64,000 bases of DNA from DMER64 sp041652255 (GTDB lineage Bacteria; Bacteroidota; Bacteroidia; Bacteroidales; UBA932): the NCBI GenBank assembly GCA_041652255.1, contig JBAZHT010000003.1:1-64000 (forward strand), in the 5' to 3' direction. The notes under the pieces are model-generated. The model saw only the letters and a program-made list of their open reading frames with translations, was not told the origin of the DNA and did no database searches. A program made the position numbers and the translations under genes. Below are positions 42,372-51,656 of this stretch, one piece after another (the stretch's first letter is position 1; every line of letters starts with the position of its first letter).

Positions 42372-43629
42372 AAAAGTTTTCCATCAGGTCGGCAACCGTG
42401 AAAGTGCTTCCACCGACCAGGATCAGATCATCCCGGGAGGCGGCCTTACGGGCTTTTTCAAAAGCTTGTTTTACACAGGGGACTTCCTCTCCCCGGAATC
42501 CTTCTGTTTTTCCCCAGTCAGCCAGCTGCCTGTATGGCAAAGCCCTGGGTATGGAGGCTTGTGTAAAAAAGTAATAGGCATCCCTGGGCAACAGAGGTGC
42601 TATCCTTGACAGGTCTCTTCCCTGCACCATACCAAAAACAACAAATAGTTTCCGGTAAGATTCCGCTGCCAACTGATCTTTCAGGTATTGCATTCCATGG
42701 GCATTGTGTCCCGTATCGGCAATTACGGCGGGATGTGTTCCCAGACGCTCCCACCTTCCATGCAATCCGGTCAGGGTTTCAAAACGTTCCAGGCCCCCGG
42801 CTGTGACCTCTCGGGTGAGCAAAGGGGCAAATACCGGAGAGGTATGGCGAAGTACATCCAGGGCACACAATGACGTCCTCAGGTTTTTCTGCTGGTACAA
42901 AGAGGTTCCCTCCACGCAGTAATCTTCACGGGGCCATTCATAAGCCTTGTACAGCGGAGCTCCCATGTCCCGGGCTTTTTGCTCCAGAACCGGAAAAGAC
43001 AAGGGGTCATACTCCCCGATGACCAAAGGCACTTTATTTTTAATAATACCTGATTTTTCCCACGCAATCTTTTTAATGGTATCTCCCAGCAAATCACAAT
43101 GATCCAAGCCTATATTGGTGATAATAGAAAGCACTACCGACTTGTTGGTCAGAATGTTGGTGGAATCCAACCGCCCCCCCAGGCCGGTTTCAATGACGGC
43201 AATATCTGTTTTTTGGTCTGCAAAATACCGGAATGCCATAGCTGTGGTCATATCAAAAAATGAAGGAAGTTCACCGTTAAGAATTTCCATTCGTTCGTTT
43301 TTGAACCGTTCCATGAAAGAGACAACGTCTTCCCTGGAGATCATTTGTCCGTTGACCTTAATGCGTTCGCGGAAATCCAACAGGTGAGGAGAAGTATACA
43401 ATCCTGTCTTAAATCCTGCCTGCTGTAATACTGCCGCCAGCATATGTGCCACCGAACCCTTTCCGTTTGTGCCGGCTATGTGTATGCACGAATATGCTTC
43501 CTGTGGGTTCTCCAGCCAGTCAGCAAGGGAAAGCATCCTGTGCGGATAAGGCTTATACCCCCCTATCCCGATTTTTTGATATTGGGGAAAATGTGATACC
43601 AGAAACGATACAGCCTGTGGGTAGTCCAT
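42352..43629 (-). CDS. folC: Folylpolyglutamate / dihydrofolate synthase
   Basis: Adds glutamate to folates (and often to dihydropteroate). 425 residues. The ATP P-loop is GTNGKGSVAHML near residue 52, followed by TSPHLLDFRERI, the omega-loop region, and DTGHNAHGM in the C-terminal Mur-ligase-like domain. It is divergent from phoH; a TAAATTCG element (one mismatch) is 7 nt from its ATG. Its 3' end carries the tRNA-Val promoter. Confidence 0.94.
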   Translation of the reverse strand: MDYPQAVSFLVSHFPQYQKIGIGGYKPYPHRMLSLADWLENPQEAYSCIHIAGTNGKGSVAHMLAAVLQQAGFKTGLYTSPHLLDFRERIKVNGQMISREDVVSFMERFKNERMEILNGELPSFFDMTTAMAFRYFADQKTDIAVIETGLGGRLDSTNILTNKSVVLSIITNIGLDHCDLLGDTIKKIAWEKSGIIKNKVPLVIGEYDPLSFPVLEQKARDMGAPLYKAYEWPREDYCVEGTSLYQQKNLRTSLCALDVLRHTSPVFAPLLTREVTAGGLERFETLTGLHGRWERLGTHPAVIADTGHNAHGMQYLKDQLAAESYRKLFVVFGMVQGRDLSRIAPLLPRDAYYFFTQASIPRALPYRQLADWGKTEGFRGEEVPCVKQAFEKARKAASRDDLILVGGSTFTVADLMENFFCREEN

Positions 43630-43636
43630 AACTGTG

Positions 43637-43644
43637 CGAATTTA
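43637..43644 (-). promoter_or_regulatory. Possible -7 element (TAAATTCG) of folC
   Basis: One mismatch from TAnnTTTG, 7 nt before the folC ATG, and 15 bp from the phoH box on the other strand. Confidence 0.35.
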
Positions 43645-43659
43645 GACAAAAATTTTTGC

Positions 43660-43667
43660 TATCTTTA
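43660..43667 (+). promoter_or_regulatory. Possible -7 element (TATCTTTA) of phoH
   Basis: One mismatch from TAnnTTTG, 19 nt before the phoH ATG. Confidence 0.4.
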
Positions 43668-43686
43668 AAGATTAAAATCTTAGAAC

Positions 43687-45018
43687 ATGTCAAACAACCC
43701 CAAAATTTTCGTATTGGACACCAATGTGCTCCTGCACGACCACAAAGCCCTTAGTAATTTCCAGGAAAACGATATTGTTATTCCCATTATCGTTCTGGAA
43801 GAACTGGACAAATTTAAAAAAGGAAACGATCAGATCAATTTCAATGCCCGGGAGTTTGCGCGGGAATTGGATAAAATACTCGGTGATAAAATGCTGAACG
43901 GATGGATTGGCATGGGTCCCGGCAGAGGTCGTTTGAAAGTGGAACTGGGACATCCTTTCCCGGAAGTAATGGAGGACTCTTTCTACGAAGACACACCGGA
44001 CCACAGGATCCTGGTAGTAGCCCAGTACATGAAAGAGAATAACCCGGACAGACGAGTCATTCTCATAACCAAAGACGTGAACCTGCGCATTAAAGCCAAA
44101 GCCCTCAGCATAGAAGCACAGGATTACATGAACGATAAGGTACGGGACGAAAGCATTGTAACCCTGTCAAAAGGAGTGGTAAGAATGAACCGGGTCACCC
44201 CCCAGACAATAGCCAAATTGTATCAGACACCGGAGGGTTTGAGTGCCAAAGACATAAGATTGAAAGGAGCTCACAACAACCAGTATTATATATTAAAGAA
44301 TAAAGACGGTGCCGCATTGGCCCGTTACGAAGCTTCAAAAAAACGTCTTGTACCGGTTCCCAATCACCGGGCTTACGGGATTACACCCCGAAACCAGGAA
44401 CAGAATTTTGCCCTGGACGCCCTGCTCAATCCTTCTGTGAGCCTTGTATCTCTCACAGGTATTGCCGGTACCGGTAAAACGCTTTTAGCCCTGGCAGCCG
44501 CACTTGCCCAGGAAGACGATTTTGACCAGATACTGCTTTCCCGACCCGTAATCCCCCTGAAAAATCAGGAAATGGGATTTCTCCCGGGGGATATCAAAGA
44601 AAAACTGGCTCCCTACATGCTGCCCCTGATGGACAATTTGAGCGTGATCAAAGGAAGTGTGAGAGAAAACAGCCGGGAACATATGCGTATAGAAGAAATG
44701 CTGAAAACTGAAAAGCTGCTGATATCTCCTCTTGCCTACATCCGGGGAAGAAGTCTCTCTAAAGTATTTTTCATTGTGGACGAGTCCCAGAACCTGACAC
44801 CCCATGAAGTCAAGACCATTATTACCCGGGCCGGAGAAGGCAGTAAGCTTGTATTTACCGGAGACATTCATCAAATTGACCAGCCTTACCTGGACATGCA
44901 TTCAAATGGTCTTACTTATCTAACAGACAAGATGTTAGGACAGGATTTGTTTGCCCATGTCAACCTGGTAAAAGGAGAAAGGAGCCACCTGGCAGAAGTA
45001 GCTGGCCATATATTGTAA
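43687..45018 (+). CDS. PIN-PhoH family ATPase/ribonuclease (PhoH2-like)
   Basis: 443 residues. An N-terminal PIN nuclease domain (about 1-140; FVLDTNVLLHD, VVLEELDKFKKG, DHRILVVA) is fused to a C-terminal PhoH ATPase with Walker A GIAGTGKT (258-265) and Walker B FIVDESQN. Such PhoH2 fusions act as RNA-unwinding and cleaving enzymes. This one is chromosomal and not next to an obvious antitoxin. It is followed 64 nt later by ppdK under its own promoter. Confidence 0.92.
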   Translation: MSNNPKIFVLDTNVLLHDHKALSNFQENDIVIPIIVLEELDKFKKGNDQINFNAREFARELDKILGDKMLNGWIGMGPGRGRLKVELGHPFPEVMEDSFYEDTPDHRILVVAQYMKENNPDRRVILITKDVNLRIKAKALSIEAQDYMNDKVRDESIVTLSKGVVRMNRVTPQTIAKLYQTPEGLSAKDIRLKGAHNNQYYILKNKDGAALARYEASKKRLVPVPNHRAYGITPRNQEQNFALDALLNPSVSLVSLTGIAGTGKTLLALAAALAQEDDFDQILLSRPVIPLKNQEMGFLPGDIKEKLAPYMLPLMDNLSVIKGSVRENSREHMRIEEMLKTEKLLISPLAYIRGRSLSKVFFIVDESQNLTPHEVKTIITRAGEGSKLVFTGDIHQIDQPYLDMHSNGLTYLTDKMLGQDLFAHVNLVKGERSHLAEVAGHIL

Positions 45019-45026
45019 CTTTTTTA

Positions 45027-45034
45027 TAATTTTG
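45027..45034 (+). promoter_or_regulatory. -7 element TAATTTTG of ppdK
   Basis: A perfect TAnnTTTG with a 48-nt AT-rich leader to the ppdK ATG. It likely drives ppdK-galE-dgt. Confidence 0.5.
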
Positions 45035-45082
45035 CAGCCCAATACAAGATATTTTTCTATAATCTAACCTTATATAATTTTT

Positions 45083-47797
45083 ATGTCAGAAATCAAACGA
45101 GTTTACAGCTTTGGCGGGAAAACTGCCGATGGTGATGGTTCTATGAAAAATCTGTTGGGTGGCAAAGGTGCTAACCTGGCGGAAATGTGTCTCCTGGGAA
45201 TTCCCGTTCCCGCAGGCTTTACCATAACTACGGAGTGTTGCACGGAATATTACGCTCTTGGATGCAACTACCCGAAGGGACTGGCCAAAGAAGTAGCCTT
45301 AGCCCTGAAGAAAACGGAAGATATTATGGGAACACGTTTTGGTGATCCCGAGAACCCTCTCCTGGTATCTTGCCGCTCGGGCGCCAGAAGCTCCATGCCC
45401 GGTATGATGGAAACCGTACTGAATATTGGTCTCTGCTCGGCTACGATTCCTGGACTGATCAAAAAAACCGGCAATGCACGGTTTGTTTACGATGCCTACC
45501 GCCGGCTGATCATGATGTACTCAGACGTGGTCATGGAAAAAGCCGAAGGCATTGAGCCGGCTGAAGGACAAGGCATTCGCGTACAGCTGGACGGTCTGCT
45601 GCATCAGGTGAAAACCGAAAAAGGCTATAAAAGCGATACCGAGTTATCCGAAGAAGACCTGATGACTTTGTGCGATATGTTCAAGAAAAGAGTGGTTCAT
45701 GTTCTTGGGAAACCATTCCCCGACGATGCCATGGAACAGCTCTGGGGCGGGATTGGTGCCGTATTCAAATCATGGAACGGGAAACGTGCCATTTCATACC
45801 GCCGCATAGAAGGCATTCCCGATGAATGGGGTACGGCAGTTACCGTGCAATCCATGGTATTCGGGAACATGGGAGACAATTCCGCCACGGGAGTCGCTTT
45901 TTCCAGAAACCCGGCTACAGGGGAAGCCAAATTTTACGGTGAATGGCTGGTCAACGCACAGGGTGAAGACGTGGTCGCAGGTATCCGCACCCCCAACCCA
46001 TTGAACGAATCCACCAAGAACGATCAAAACAAACACCTCCATTCCCTGGAAACCTCCATGCCCAAAGTCTACGGTGAGCTCAACCAGATCCAGAAGAACC
46101 TGGAAGCCCACTTCCGCGATATGCAGGACATAGAATTCACCATTCAGGACGGCCGTTTGTGGATGCTTCAGTGCCGCGTGGGAAAACGCACCGGTGTTGC
46201 CGCCCTGAACATGGCCATGGATATGTTGCTGGAAGGTCTCATTGACCGCAAGACCGCCGTTATGCGCGTGGCTCCTTCGCAATTGGATGAACTCCTTCAC
46301 CCGATCTTAGATCCTGCGTCTGAAAAAGCAGCCGAAGTGGTTGCCAGGGGATTACCCGCCGGACCGGGCGGTGCCGTTGGTCAGATTGTCTTCACGGCAG
46401 AAGATGCCGTTAAATGGAATAAAGATGGTAAAAAAATCATACTGGTCAGGGAAGAAACCAACCCCGAGGATGTTGAAGGAATGCGCGCCGCCGACGGCTT
46501 GTTGACAGCACGCGGAGGCATGACCTCACACGCTGCCCTGGTTGCCCGCGGATGGGGAAAATGCGCCATTGTAGGTTGCGAAGTCGTACATATTGACCTG
46601 TCAAAACGCATACTGACCATTAACGGAAAACAATACCCCGAAGGCACTGTTTTCAGCCTGAACGGAACACGTGGATTTGTATATGACAAAGCGATTGATA
46701 CAATGGACGCCTCTGAGAATCCCCGTTTCCAGGAATATATGAAAATGGTGGATTCTTTCCGCACCATGGGTGTCCGCACCAACGCAGACACTCCCGAAGA
46801 TGCCCGAATGGCCCTGAATTTTGGCGCCGAAGGCATAGGATTGTTCCGTATTGAACACATGTTTTACGGATTGAATTCGGAAGCCCCCCTGGGGAAACTC
46901 CGGAAAATGATCCTTTCTAACAACGTGGGAGAAAGAAAACTGGCATTGCATGAACTGGCTCCTTACGTGAAAAATGCGGCGAAAGAAACCCTCCGGGTAA
47001 TGGACGGGCTGCCGCTGACTTTCCGTTTGTTGGATCCGCCTCTTCACGAATTTGTTCCCCAGACTGCGGATAAACAAAAAGAACTTGCCAAAGAACTGGG
47101 CATCTCCGTGGAAGAGATCATCAAACGCGGAGAACTCCTGCATGAGGTGAACCCCATGATGGGACACCGCGGTGTACGTCTGGGCGTCTCCTACCCCGAG
47201 ATTTCTGAAATGCAGTTTCGTGCCATTTTTACGGCAACTGCCGAGTTGATAAAGGAAGGACACAATCCCAAACCCGAGATCATGATCCCGGTGACTGTAA
47301 CCGTAAAAGAGCTTGATGATCAAAAAGTGATTGCAGACAAGGTACATAAGGAAGTCCAGGACCAGTTCGGGATTACCTTTGATTACCTGTACGGCACCAT
47401 GATCGAGATCCCCAGAGCAACACTGGTCGCAGAAGATATGGCAAAAACGGCACAGTTCTTCTCATTCGGGACGAACGACCTTACACAGATGACCTTCGGT
47501 TTCTCCAGGGACGATATCGGGTCGTTCATGGGCGAATACATCCAGAAAAAGATCCTGCCCTTTGATCCGTTCCAGCACATAGATGAAAAATCGGTAGGAA
47601 AACTGATCGAAACCGCCATCAATGGAGGCCGTGTCACAAACCCCAAGATCAAACTCGGCATATGCGGAGAACACGGAGGAGATCCGCAATCGGTGCGTTT
47701 CTGTTACAAGATGGGGCTGACCTATGTGTCCTGTTCACCTTTCAGGGTCCCTATAGCCCGTCTGGCTGCCGCCCAGGCTGCCATTACAGAAGGGTGA
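45083..47797 (+). CDS. ppdK: Pyruvate, phosphate dikinase
   Basis: Interconverts pyruvate + ATP + Pi with phosphoenolpyruvate + AMP + PPi, useful for PPi-based glycolysis or gluconeogenesis in anaerobes. 904 residues, as typical. The order is an ATP-grasp nucleotide-binding domain (GGKGANLAEM, CRSGARSSMPGMMETVLN), a central phosphohistidine domain with catalytic H483 in GGMTSHAALVARGWG, and a C-terminal PEP-binding barrel with LFRIEHMFY and GICGEHGGDPQSVRF. Only 13 nt separate it from galE. Confidence 0.96.
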   Translation: MSEIKRVYSFGGKTADGDGSMKNLLGGKGANLAEMCLLGIPVPAGFTITTECCTEYYALGCNYPKGLAKEVALALKKTEDIMGTRFGDPENPLLVSCRSGARSSMPGMMETVLNIGLCSATIPGLIKKTGNARFVYDAYRRLIMMYSDVVMEKAEGIEPAEGQGIRVQLDGLLHQVKTEKGYKSDTELSEEDLMTLCDMFKKRVVHVLGKPFPDDAMEQLWGGIGAVFKSWNGKRAISYRRIEGIPDEWGTAVTVQSMVFGNMGDNSATGVAFSRNPATGEAKFYGEWLVNAQGEDVVAGIRTPNPLNESTKNDQNKHLHSLETSMPKVYGELNQIQKNLEAHFRDMQDIEFTIQDGRLWMLQCRVGKRTGVAALNMAMDMLLEGLIDRKTAVMRVAPSQLDELLHPILDPASEKAAEVVARGLPAGPGGAVGQIVFTAEDAVKWNKDGKKIILVREETNPEDVEGMRAADGLLTARGGMTSHAALVARGWGKCAIVGCEVVHIDLSKRILTINGKQYPEGTVFSLNGTRGFVYDKAIDTMDASENPRFQEYMKMVDSFRTMGVRTNADTPEDARMALNFGAEGIGLFRIEHMFYGLNSEAPLGKLRKMILSNNVGERKLALHELAPYVKNAAKETLRVMDGLPLTFRLLDPPLHEFVPQTADKQKELAKELGISVEEIIKRGELLHEVNPMMGHRGVRLGVSYPEISEMQFRAIFTATAELIKEGHNPKPEIMIPVTVTVKELDDQKVIADKVHKEVQDQFGITFDYLYGTMIEIPRATLVAEDMAKTAQFFSFGTNDLTQMTFGFSRDDIGSFMGEYIQKKILPFDPFQHIDEKSVGKLIETAINGGRVTNPKIKLGICGEHGGDPQSVRFCYKMGLTYVSCSPFRVPIARLAAAQAAITEG

Positions 47798-47810
47798 TTT
47801 TTTTGAGATA

Positions 47811-48833
47811 ATGAAAAACATACTTATCACCGGAGGGGCGGGATTTATTGGAAGCCATACTGCCGTTGAACTGACAACGGCAGGATATGGTGTGATAATA
47901 GCGGATAACTTGTCCAATGCAGACACAACCTGCCTGAAGGGTGTTGAAAAAATTACCGGCAGAAAGATTCCCTTTTATAAGGCCGATTGCTGTGACAAAC
48001 AGCAGATGCAAGAGATTTTTGGGGCACATTCCATTGACGGAGCCATTCATTTTGCCGCTTTCAAGGCTGTGGGAGAAAGTGTGGAAAAACCTCTGATGTA
48101 TTACCATAATAATCTTTTGTCTTTTATAACCTTACTGGAAGTGATGGCGGAAAACGGGGGCGGAGGGGTAGTTTTTTCTTCTTCCGCCACCGTGTACGGA
48201 CAACCTGACAGACTGCCTGCAACGGAAGACACGCCGCGAAAACCGGCTGCCAGCCCATACGGAAAAACCAAACAGATCTGTGAAGACATCCTGTTGGATG
48301 CAGTCAGGGCACATCCCTGTCTGAAAGGTATTATTCTGAGGTATTTCAATCCCATAGGAGCACACCCCTCGGCTCTAATAGGAGAATTACCCCGGGGCGT
48401 CCCCAATAACCTGGTTCCCTTCATAACGCAAACGGCTGCGGGCATGAGAGAGGAACTGAAAATCTTTGGTAACAATTACCCGACTCCGGATGGCACAGCG
48501 CTTCGGGATTATATTGATATCGTGGATCTGGCCACTGCCCATGTCTCTGCATTTGAAAGAATGACAGAACACAATCCGGACGGCTCCTGCGAGGTATTCA
48601 ACATAGGAACGGGCAAACCCCTTTCGGTATTGGAGCTGGTGGAAAAGTTCATGGATGTAAACAAAGTTCCCTTGCGGTACAAGATCACAGGGCGGCGGGA
48701 AGGAGATGTGGAAGCCGTCTGGGCAGATACATCACTGGCCAATCGCGTTTTGGGCTGGAAAGCTTCCCGTACGGTAGAAGAGACACTGGCCAATGCATGG
48801 GCCTGGGAGAAAAAACTGCGTGAAATAAAATAA
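47811..48833 (+). CDS. galE: UDP-glucose 4-epimerase
   Basis: An extended short-chain dehydrogenase fold of 340 residues. The NAD-binding motif is GGAGFIGSH (8-16), and the catalytic pair is Y150-x3-K154 in SPYGKTKQ with Ser in FSSSATVYG. It interconverts UDP-glucose and UDP-galactose for glycan synthesis. It lies 13 nt after ppdK and 9 nt before dgt, suggesting an operon without an obvious shared pathway. Confidence 0.93.
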   Translation: MKNILITGGAGFIGSHTAVELTTAGYGVIIADNLSNADTTCLKGVEKITGRKIPFYKADCCDKQQMQEIFGAHSIDGAIHFAAFKAVGESVEKPLMYYHNNLLSFITLLEVMAENGGGGVVFSSSATVYGQPDRLPATEDTPRKPAASPYGKTKQICEDILLDAVRAHPCLKGIILRYFNPIGAHPSALIGELPRGVPNNLVPFITQTAAGMREELKIFGNNYPTPDGTALRDYIDIVDLATAHVSAFERMTEHNPDGSCEVFNIGTGKPLSVLELVEKFMDVNKVPLRYKITGRREGDVEAVWADTSLANRVLGWKASRTVEETLANAWAWEKKLREIK

Positions 48834-48842
48834 CTTTTCACC

Positions 48843-50081
48843 ATGAAAAACACCCTCATACCTGAACGTTTTAAAGACCAGAAGACGGATTGTTTCCATG
48901 TCAAATGGGCCCAATCCATGCAGCGCGGGGGTGAGTTTTTGCCGCCCCAGGAAAAACCGGACGATACAAGGACCCAGTTTTACAGGGACTATTCCCGGAT
49001 CCTGCATTGTACTTCCTACAGACGTCTGAAACACAAGACTCAGGTTTTCTTTGCCACCCAGAACGACCATATCTGTACCCGCATGGAACATGTAAACCAC
49101 GTGGCTTCCATCAGCTATACCATTGCCAAATTCATGGGCCTGAACACCGAACTGACACAGGCCATCGCCCTGGGACACGATCTGGGCCACAGTCCTTTCG
49201 GTCACGAAGGAGAAACCCTTCTGTCCGAGATCATGAAACAATGGGACGGGTCTTTCTGGCATGAAAAGAACGGGTTGTATACGGCAGACAAGATAGCGAC
49301 TTTGCCCAATGCATCGGGGATTCACAAAAATCTGCGTCTGACTTATGCGGTCCGTGACGGAATCATATCCCATTGCGGTGAAACCGACGAAAACGGTCTT
49401 TTCCCGCGAGATGAAGCTATTGACCTGGAACAGATAGAACGTCCCAATCAATACCTTCCGTATACCTGGGAGGGTTGTGTAGTAAAATTATCGGATAAGA
49501 TAGCATACCTGGGCCGGGACATTGAAGATGCCATTGAACTGAACCTCCTGGAACAGGAACGGCTTGATGAACTTAACGAGTTGATGAAAAGCATTCCCGA
49601 TTCGGAAGGTGTTGTGAACAATACGGCCCTGATAGAACTTTTCATCAAAGACTTGTGTAAGCATTCTTCTCCCGAAGAAGGCATGCACTTTTCTCCGCGT
49701 TATTACGAATTGCTGGTAAAAGTTAAAGAATTCAATTACAAACACATATACTACCATCCCCGTTTGGTGTACTATCAGGAATACGCCCGGTGTATCATAC
49801 ATACCATTTTTGATTTTCTGGACGGTTATTACGGAAACGACATGCTGCCGAAAATTTCGGCTGACATGTCAAAGTTTCCTGTTTTGTTAAGGTATTTCCG
49901 TGAATGGCTTATAAAATACAGCGGAAGCGATCCAAAAGAAAGGGAAAAGGCCGGGTTTGATAACGATATCATCTATGATCTGGCTGATCGGTCCCAATAC
50001 CGCCGGTCAATTATCGATTATATTGCGGGAATGACCGACAATTTTGCCATTCGCGTTTACCACGAGATCATTTCTTTTTAA
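48843..50081 (+). CDS. dgt: Deoxyguanosinetriphosphate triphosphohydrolase-like HD protein
   Basis: 412 residues. Hydrolyses dNTPs to deoxynucleoside and triphosphate. HD metal ligands are visible: H83 in RMEHVNHV, and H112-D113 in GHDLGHSPFGHEGE. The segment YRRLKHKTQVF is the family start signature. The stop overlaps that of the convergent serpin gene by 4 nt (50078-50081). Confidence 0.93.
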   Translation: MKNTLIPERFKDQKTDCFHVKWAQSMQRGGEFLPPQEKPDDTRTQFYRDYSRILHCTSYRRLKHKTQVFFATQNDHICTRMEHVNHVASISYTIAKFMGLNTELTQAIALGHDLGHSPFGHEGETLLSEIMKQWDGSFWHEKNGLYTADKIATLPNASGIHKNLRLTYAVRDGIISHCGETDENGLFPRDEAIDLEQIERPNQYLPYTWEGCVVKLSDKIAYLGRDIEDAIELNLLEQERLDELNELMKSIPDSEGVVNNTALIELFIKDLCKHSSPEEGMHFSPRYYELLVKVKEFNYKHIYYHPRLVYYQEYARCIIHTIFDFLDGYYGNDMLPKISADMSKFPVLLRYFREWLIKYSGSDPKEREKAGFDNDIIYDLADRSQYRRSIIDYIAGMTDNFAIRVYHEIISF

Positions 50082-51316
50082 ATACCTGTCATCAGTCCTG
50101 CAAACAGAATGGTTCCTGTACTTTTCTCCTTAATGAAATAGAGGAACGGTCTGTCCACATGGAACGGGATTGTATGGCCCGGACCAGCAGAAGTCACGTT
50201 AAAGCCAATTGTGGTAACTGCAGCCGCTTCCGTTCCTTCTTCATCCACCTGGATAACGGCATTCTGTTTCAGTAGGGCAATGAACAAAGGGATGTCGCTG
50301 ATATGGTTGAAATCTGCCCTAAAAGGGTCAAAAGCCACGCCCATTCCCATGCGTGTCAGGACGGGGATCATCGTTTCTTCAGAATCGAATTCCACTTTAA
50401 AGCGGGGAATTCGCAGATTAAGTTCAGTTGTATAAAGGCCGGAAGTCCATTGTTCCCATTGTTCCGGAGTAAGTCCGGATACCACATCCATCACGGAAAC
50501 ACCCGTGTCGGGAAGTACAATGACCATACTGTAAGCCTTGTTTCCATAAGGGATCTCAGCTATTGCAACTCCCTGGCTTGTCGTATAAGGAAAATCATTG
50601 GTTTGTTCCATGTAGGTAACTTGTCCGGTTGATCCTGAAAGGTTTGTGAATGACCCCATCCAGCTATCGTCTTTGTCAAAAGTTGATTCCCACTTTCCCT
50701 TGAAATAGAGGGCATTGGTATAGATCAAACGCGCATCGGGATCTATCCGGTCAAGAATTTTTTTGATCAGGTCATTGGTATTGTCAGCACACCACTGATT
50801 GATAACGGAAGGCGCATCGGGATCGGAAAAATCCAGGTTCGTGACGGAAGCATCGTAGTAATGTTGCAGGGATTGAATAAAAGGAGTCTTGACCGGAAAC
50901 GTTTCTTCTATCCAAACAGCATTGGCTATCTGAAGGCTGACGGTGTTGTCCACATCTTTCAGGGCCGGCACCAGATAGTGGTAAAAACCATTCATTTCTT
51001 CAAGAGAATAGGGTTGAAAACCCAAAACTCCCTTCATATCTTCAAGGGTGGTTCCCACGGCCCCGTTGGTTACGGCAGATAATGCCAGGGATGCGCTCAG
51101 GGGAGATATAAAAACATTATCACCCTCCATTTCCAGGCACATTTCCCGCAACAAATCAACAGCAAATTCATTGCCGTGATCCAGGATCTCCTGCTGGACT
51201 TTGGTCAGGACAATATCTTTTCTTTCAATAGGAGAATCTGTGTTCAATTTGGAACACGAAACAGAAAAAAGTCCGGCAAGGACGGCCAGAAAAAATAAAT
51301 TGAAGACAGTTTTCAT
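50078..51316 (-). CDS. Serpin (serine protease inhibitor) lipoprotein
   Basis: 412 residues. Lipoprotein signal MKTVFNLFFLAVLAGLFSVSC (Cys21) predicts an envelope-anchored inhibitor. The serpin fold is clear: NVFISPLSASLALSAVTNGA, TNALYFKGKWESTF, the RCL hinge EEGTEAAAVTT and the C-terminal DRPFLYFIKEKSTGTILFAG. The hinge has small residues at P12-P9, as in inhibitory serpins. Counting from the hinge, P1-P1' falls on Thr-Ser. The target protease is unknown. The frame is open to 51361, but the start at 51316 gives the signal peptide. Confidence 0.92.
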   Translation of the reverse strand: MKTVFNLFFLAVLAGLFSVSCSKLNTDSPIERKDIVLTKVQQEILDHGNEFAVDLLREMCLEMEGDNVFISPLSASLALSAVTNGAVGTTLEDMKGVLGFQPYSLEEMNGFYHYLVPALKDVDNTVSLQIANAVWIEETFPVKTPFIQSLQHYYDASVTNLDFSDPDAPSVINQWCADNTNDLIKKILDRIDPDARLIYTNALYFKGKWESTFDKDDSWMGSFTNLSGSTGQVTYMEQTNDFPYTTSQGVAIAEIPYGNKAYSMVIVLPDTGVSVMDVVSGLTPEQWEQWTSGLYTTELNLRIPRFKVEFDSEETMIPVLTRMGMGVAFDPFRADFNHISDIPLFIALLKQNAVIQVDEEGTEAAAVTTIGFNVTSAGPGHTIPFHVDRPFLYFIKEKSTGTILFAGLMTGI

Positions 51317-51417
51317 AGATTTGGTTTTTAATACACTTTTTAAATGCATTGTTTCCACCAATACTGCTTCTCCCTTTCCAAAAAAGCATTTCTTACCGGT
51401 CTTTTTTCGTAAAGGGT

Positions 51418-51576
51418 TTACAATGGTGAAAAATCTTCTTTACCGGCACCACAAAGCGGACATACCCAATCATCGGGAAGATCCTCAAAGGCGGTTCCCG
51501 GTGCTATTCCATTATCGGGATCTCCTTCAGCAGGGTCATATACATACCCGCACAAATTGCATTCATACTTTTTCAT
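51418..51576 (-). CDS. Rubredoxin
   Basis: 52 residues, found by translating the minus strand. The iron-binding pairs are C6-x2-C9 in YECNLCGYVYDPAEGD and C39-x2-C42 in DDWVCPLCGAGKEDF, both canonical. It is a small cytosolic electron carrier, often used by anaerobes in oxygen and peroxide detoxification. It precedes the serpin gene by 101 nt on the same strand; a link is not implied. A TACTTTTA element lies 45 nt upstream of the ATG. Confidence 0.95.
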   Translation of the reverse strand: MKKYECNLCGYVYDPAEGDPDNGIAPGTAFEDLPDDWVCPLCGAGKEDFSPL

Positions 51577-51621
51577 GATCGTAAAATTAAAGTGTTAAGG
51601 ATTTTAAAAAATCGTACCATG

Positions 51622-51629
51622 TAAAAGTA
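51622..51629 (-). promoter_or_regulatory. Possible -7 element (TACTTTTA) of rubredoxin
   Basis: One mismatch from TAnnTTTG, 45 nt before the rubredoxin ATG and 13 bp from the tldD -7 box on the other strand. Confidence 0.4.
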
Positions 51630-51642
51630 ACACTTTTTTTTA

Positions 51643-51650
51643 TACTTTTG
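51643..51650 (+). promoter_or_regulatory. -7 element TACTTTTG of the tldD unit
   Basis: A perfect TAnnTTTG, six bases before the tldD ATG at 51657. It overlaps the TTG at 51648, so that earlier start is excluded. Confidence 0.6.
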
Positions 51651-51656
51651 TTTCCC

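Noticed and set aside
46601..47347. 248-codon open frame antisense to ppdK
   Set aside because: It is a codon-bias shadow of a highly conserved gene; the translation has no recognisable domain and no promoter.
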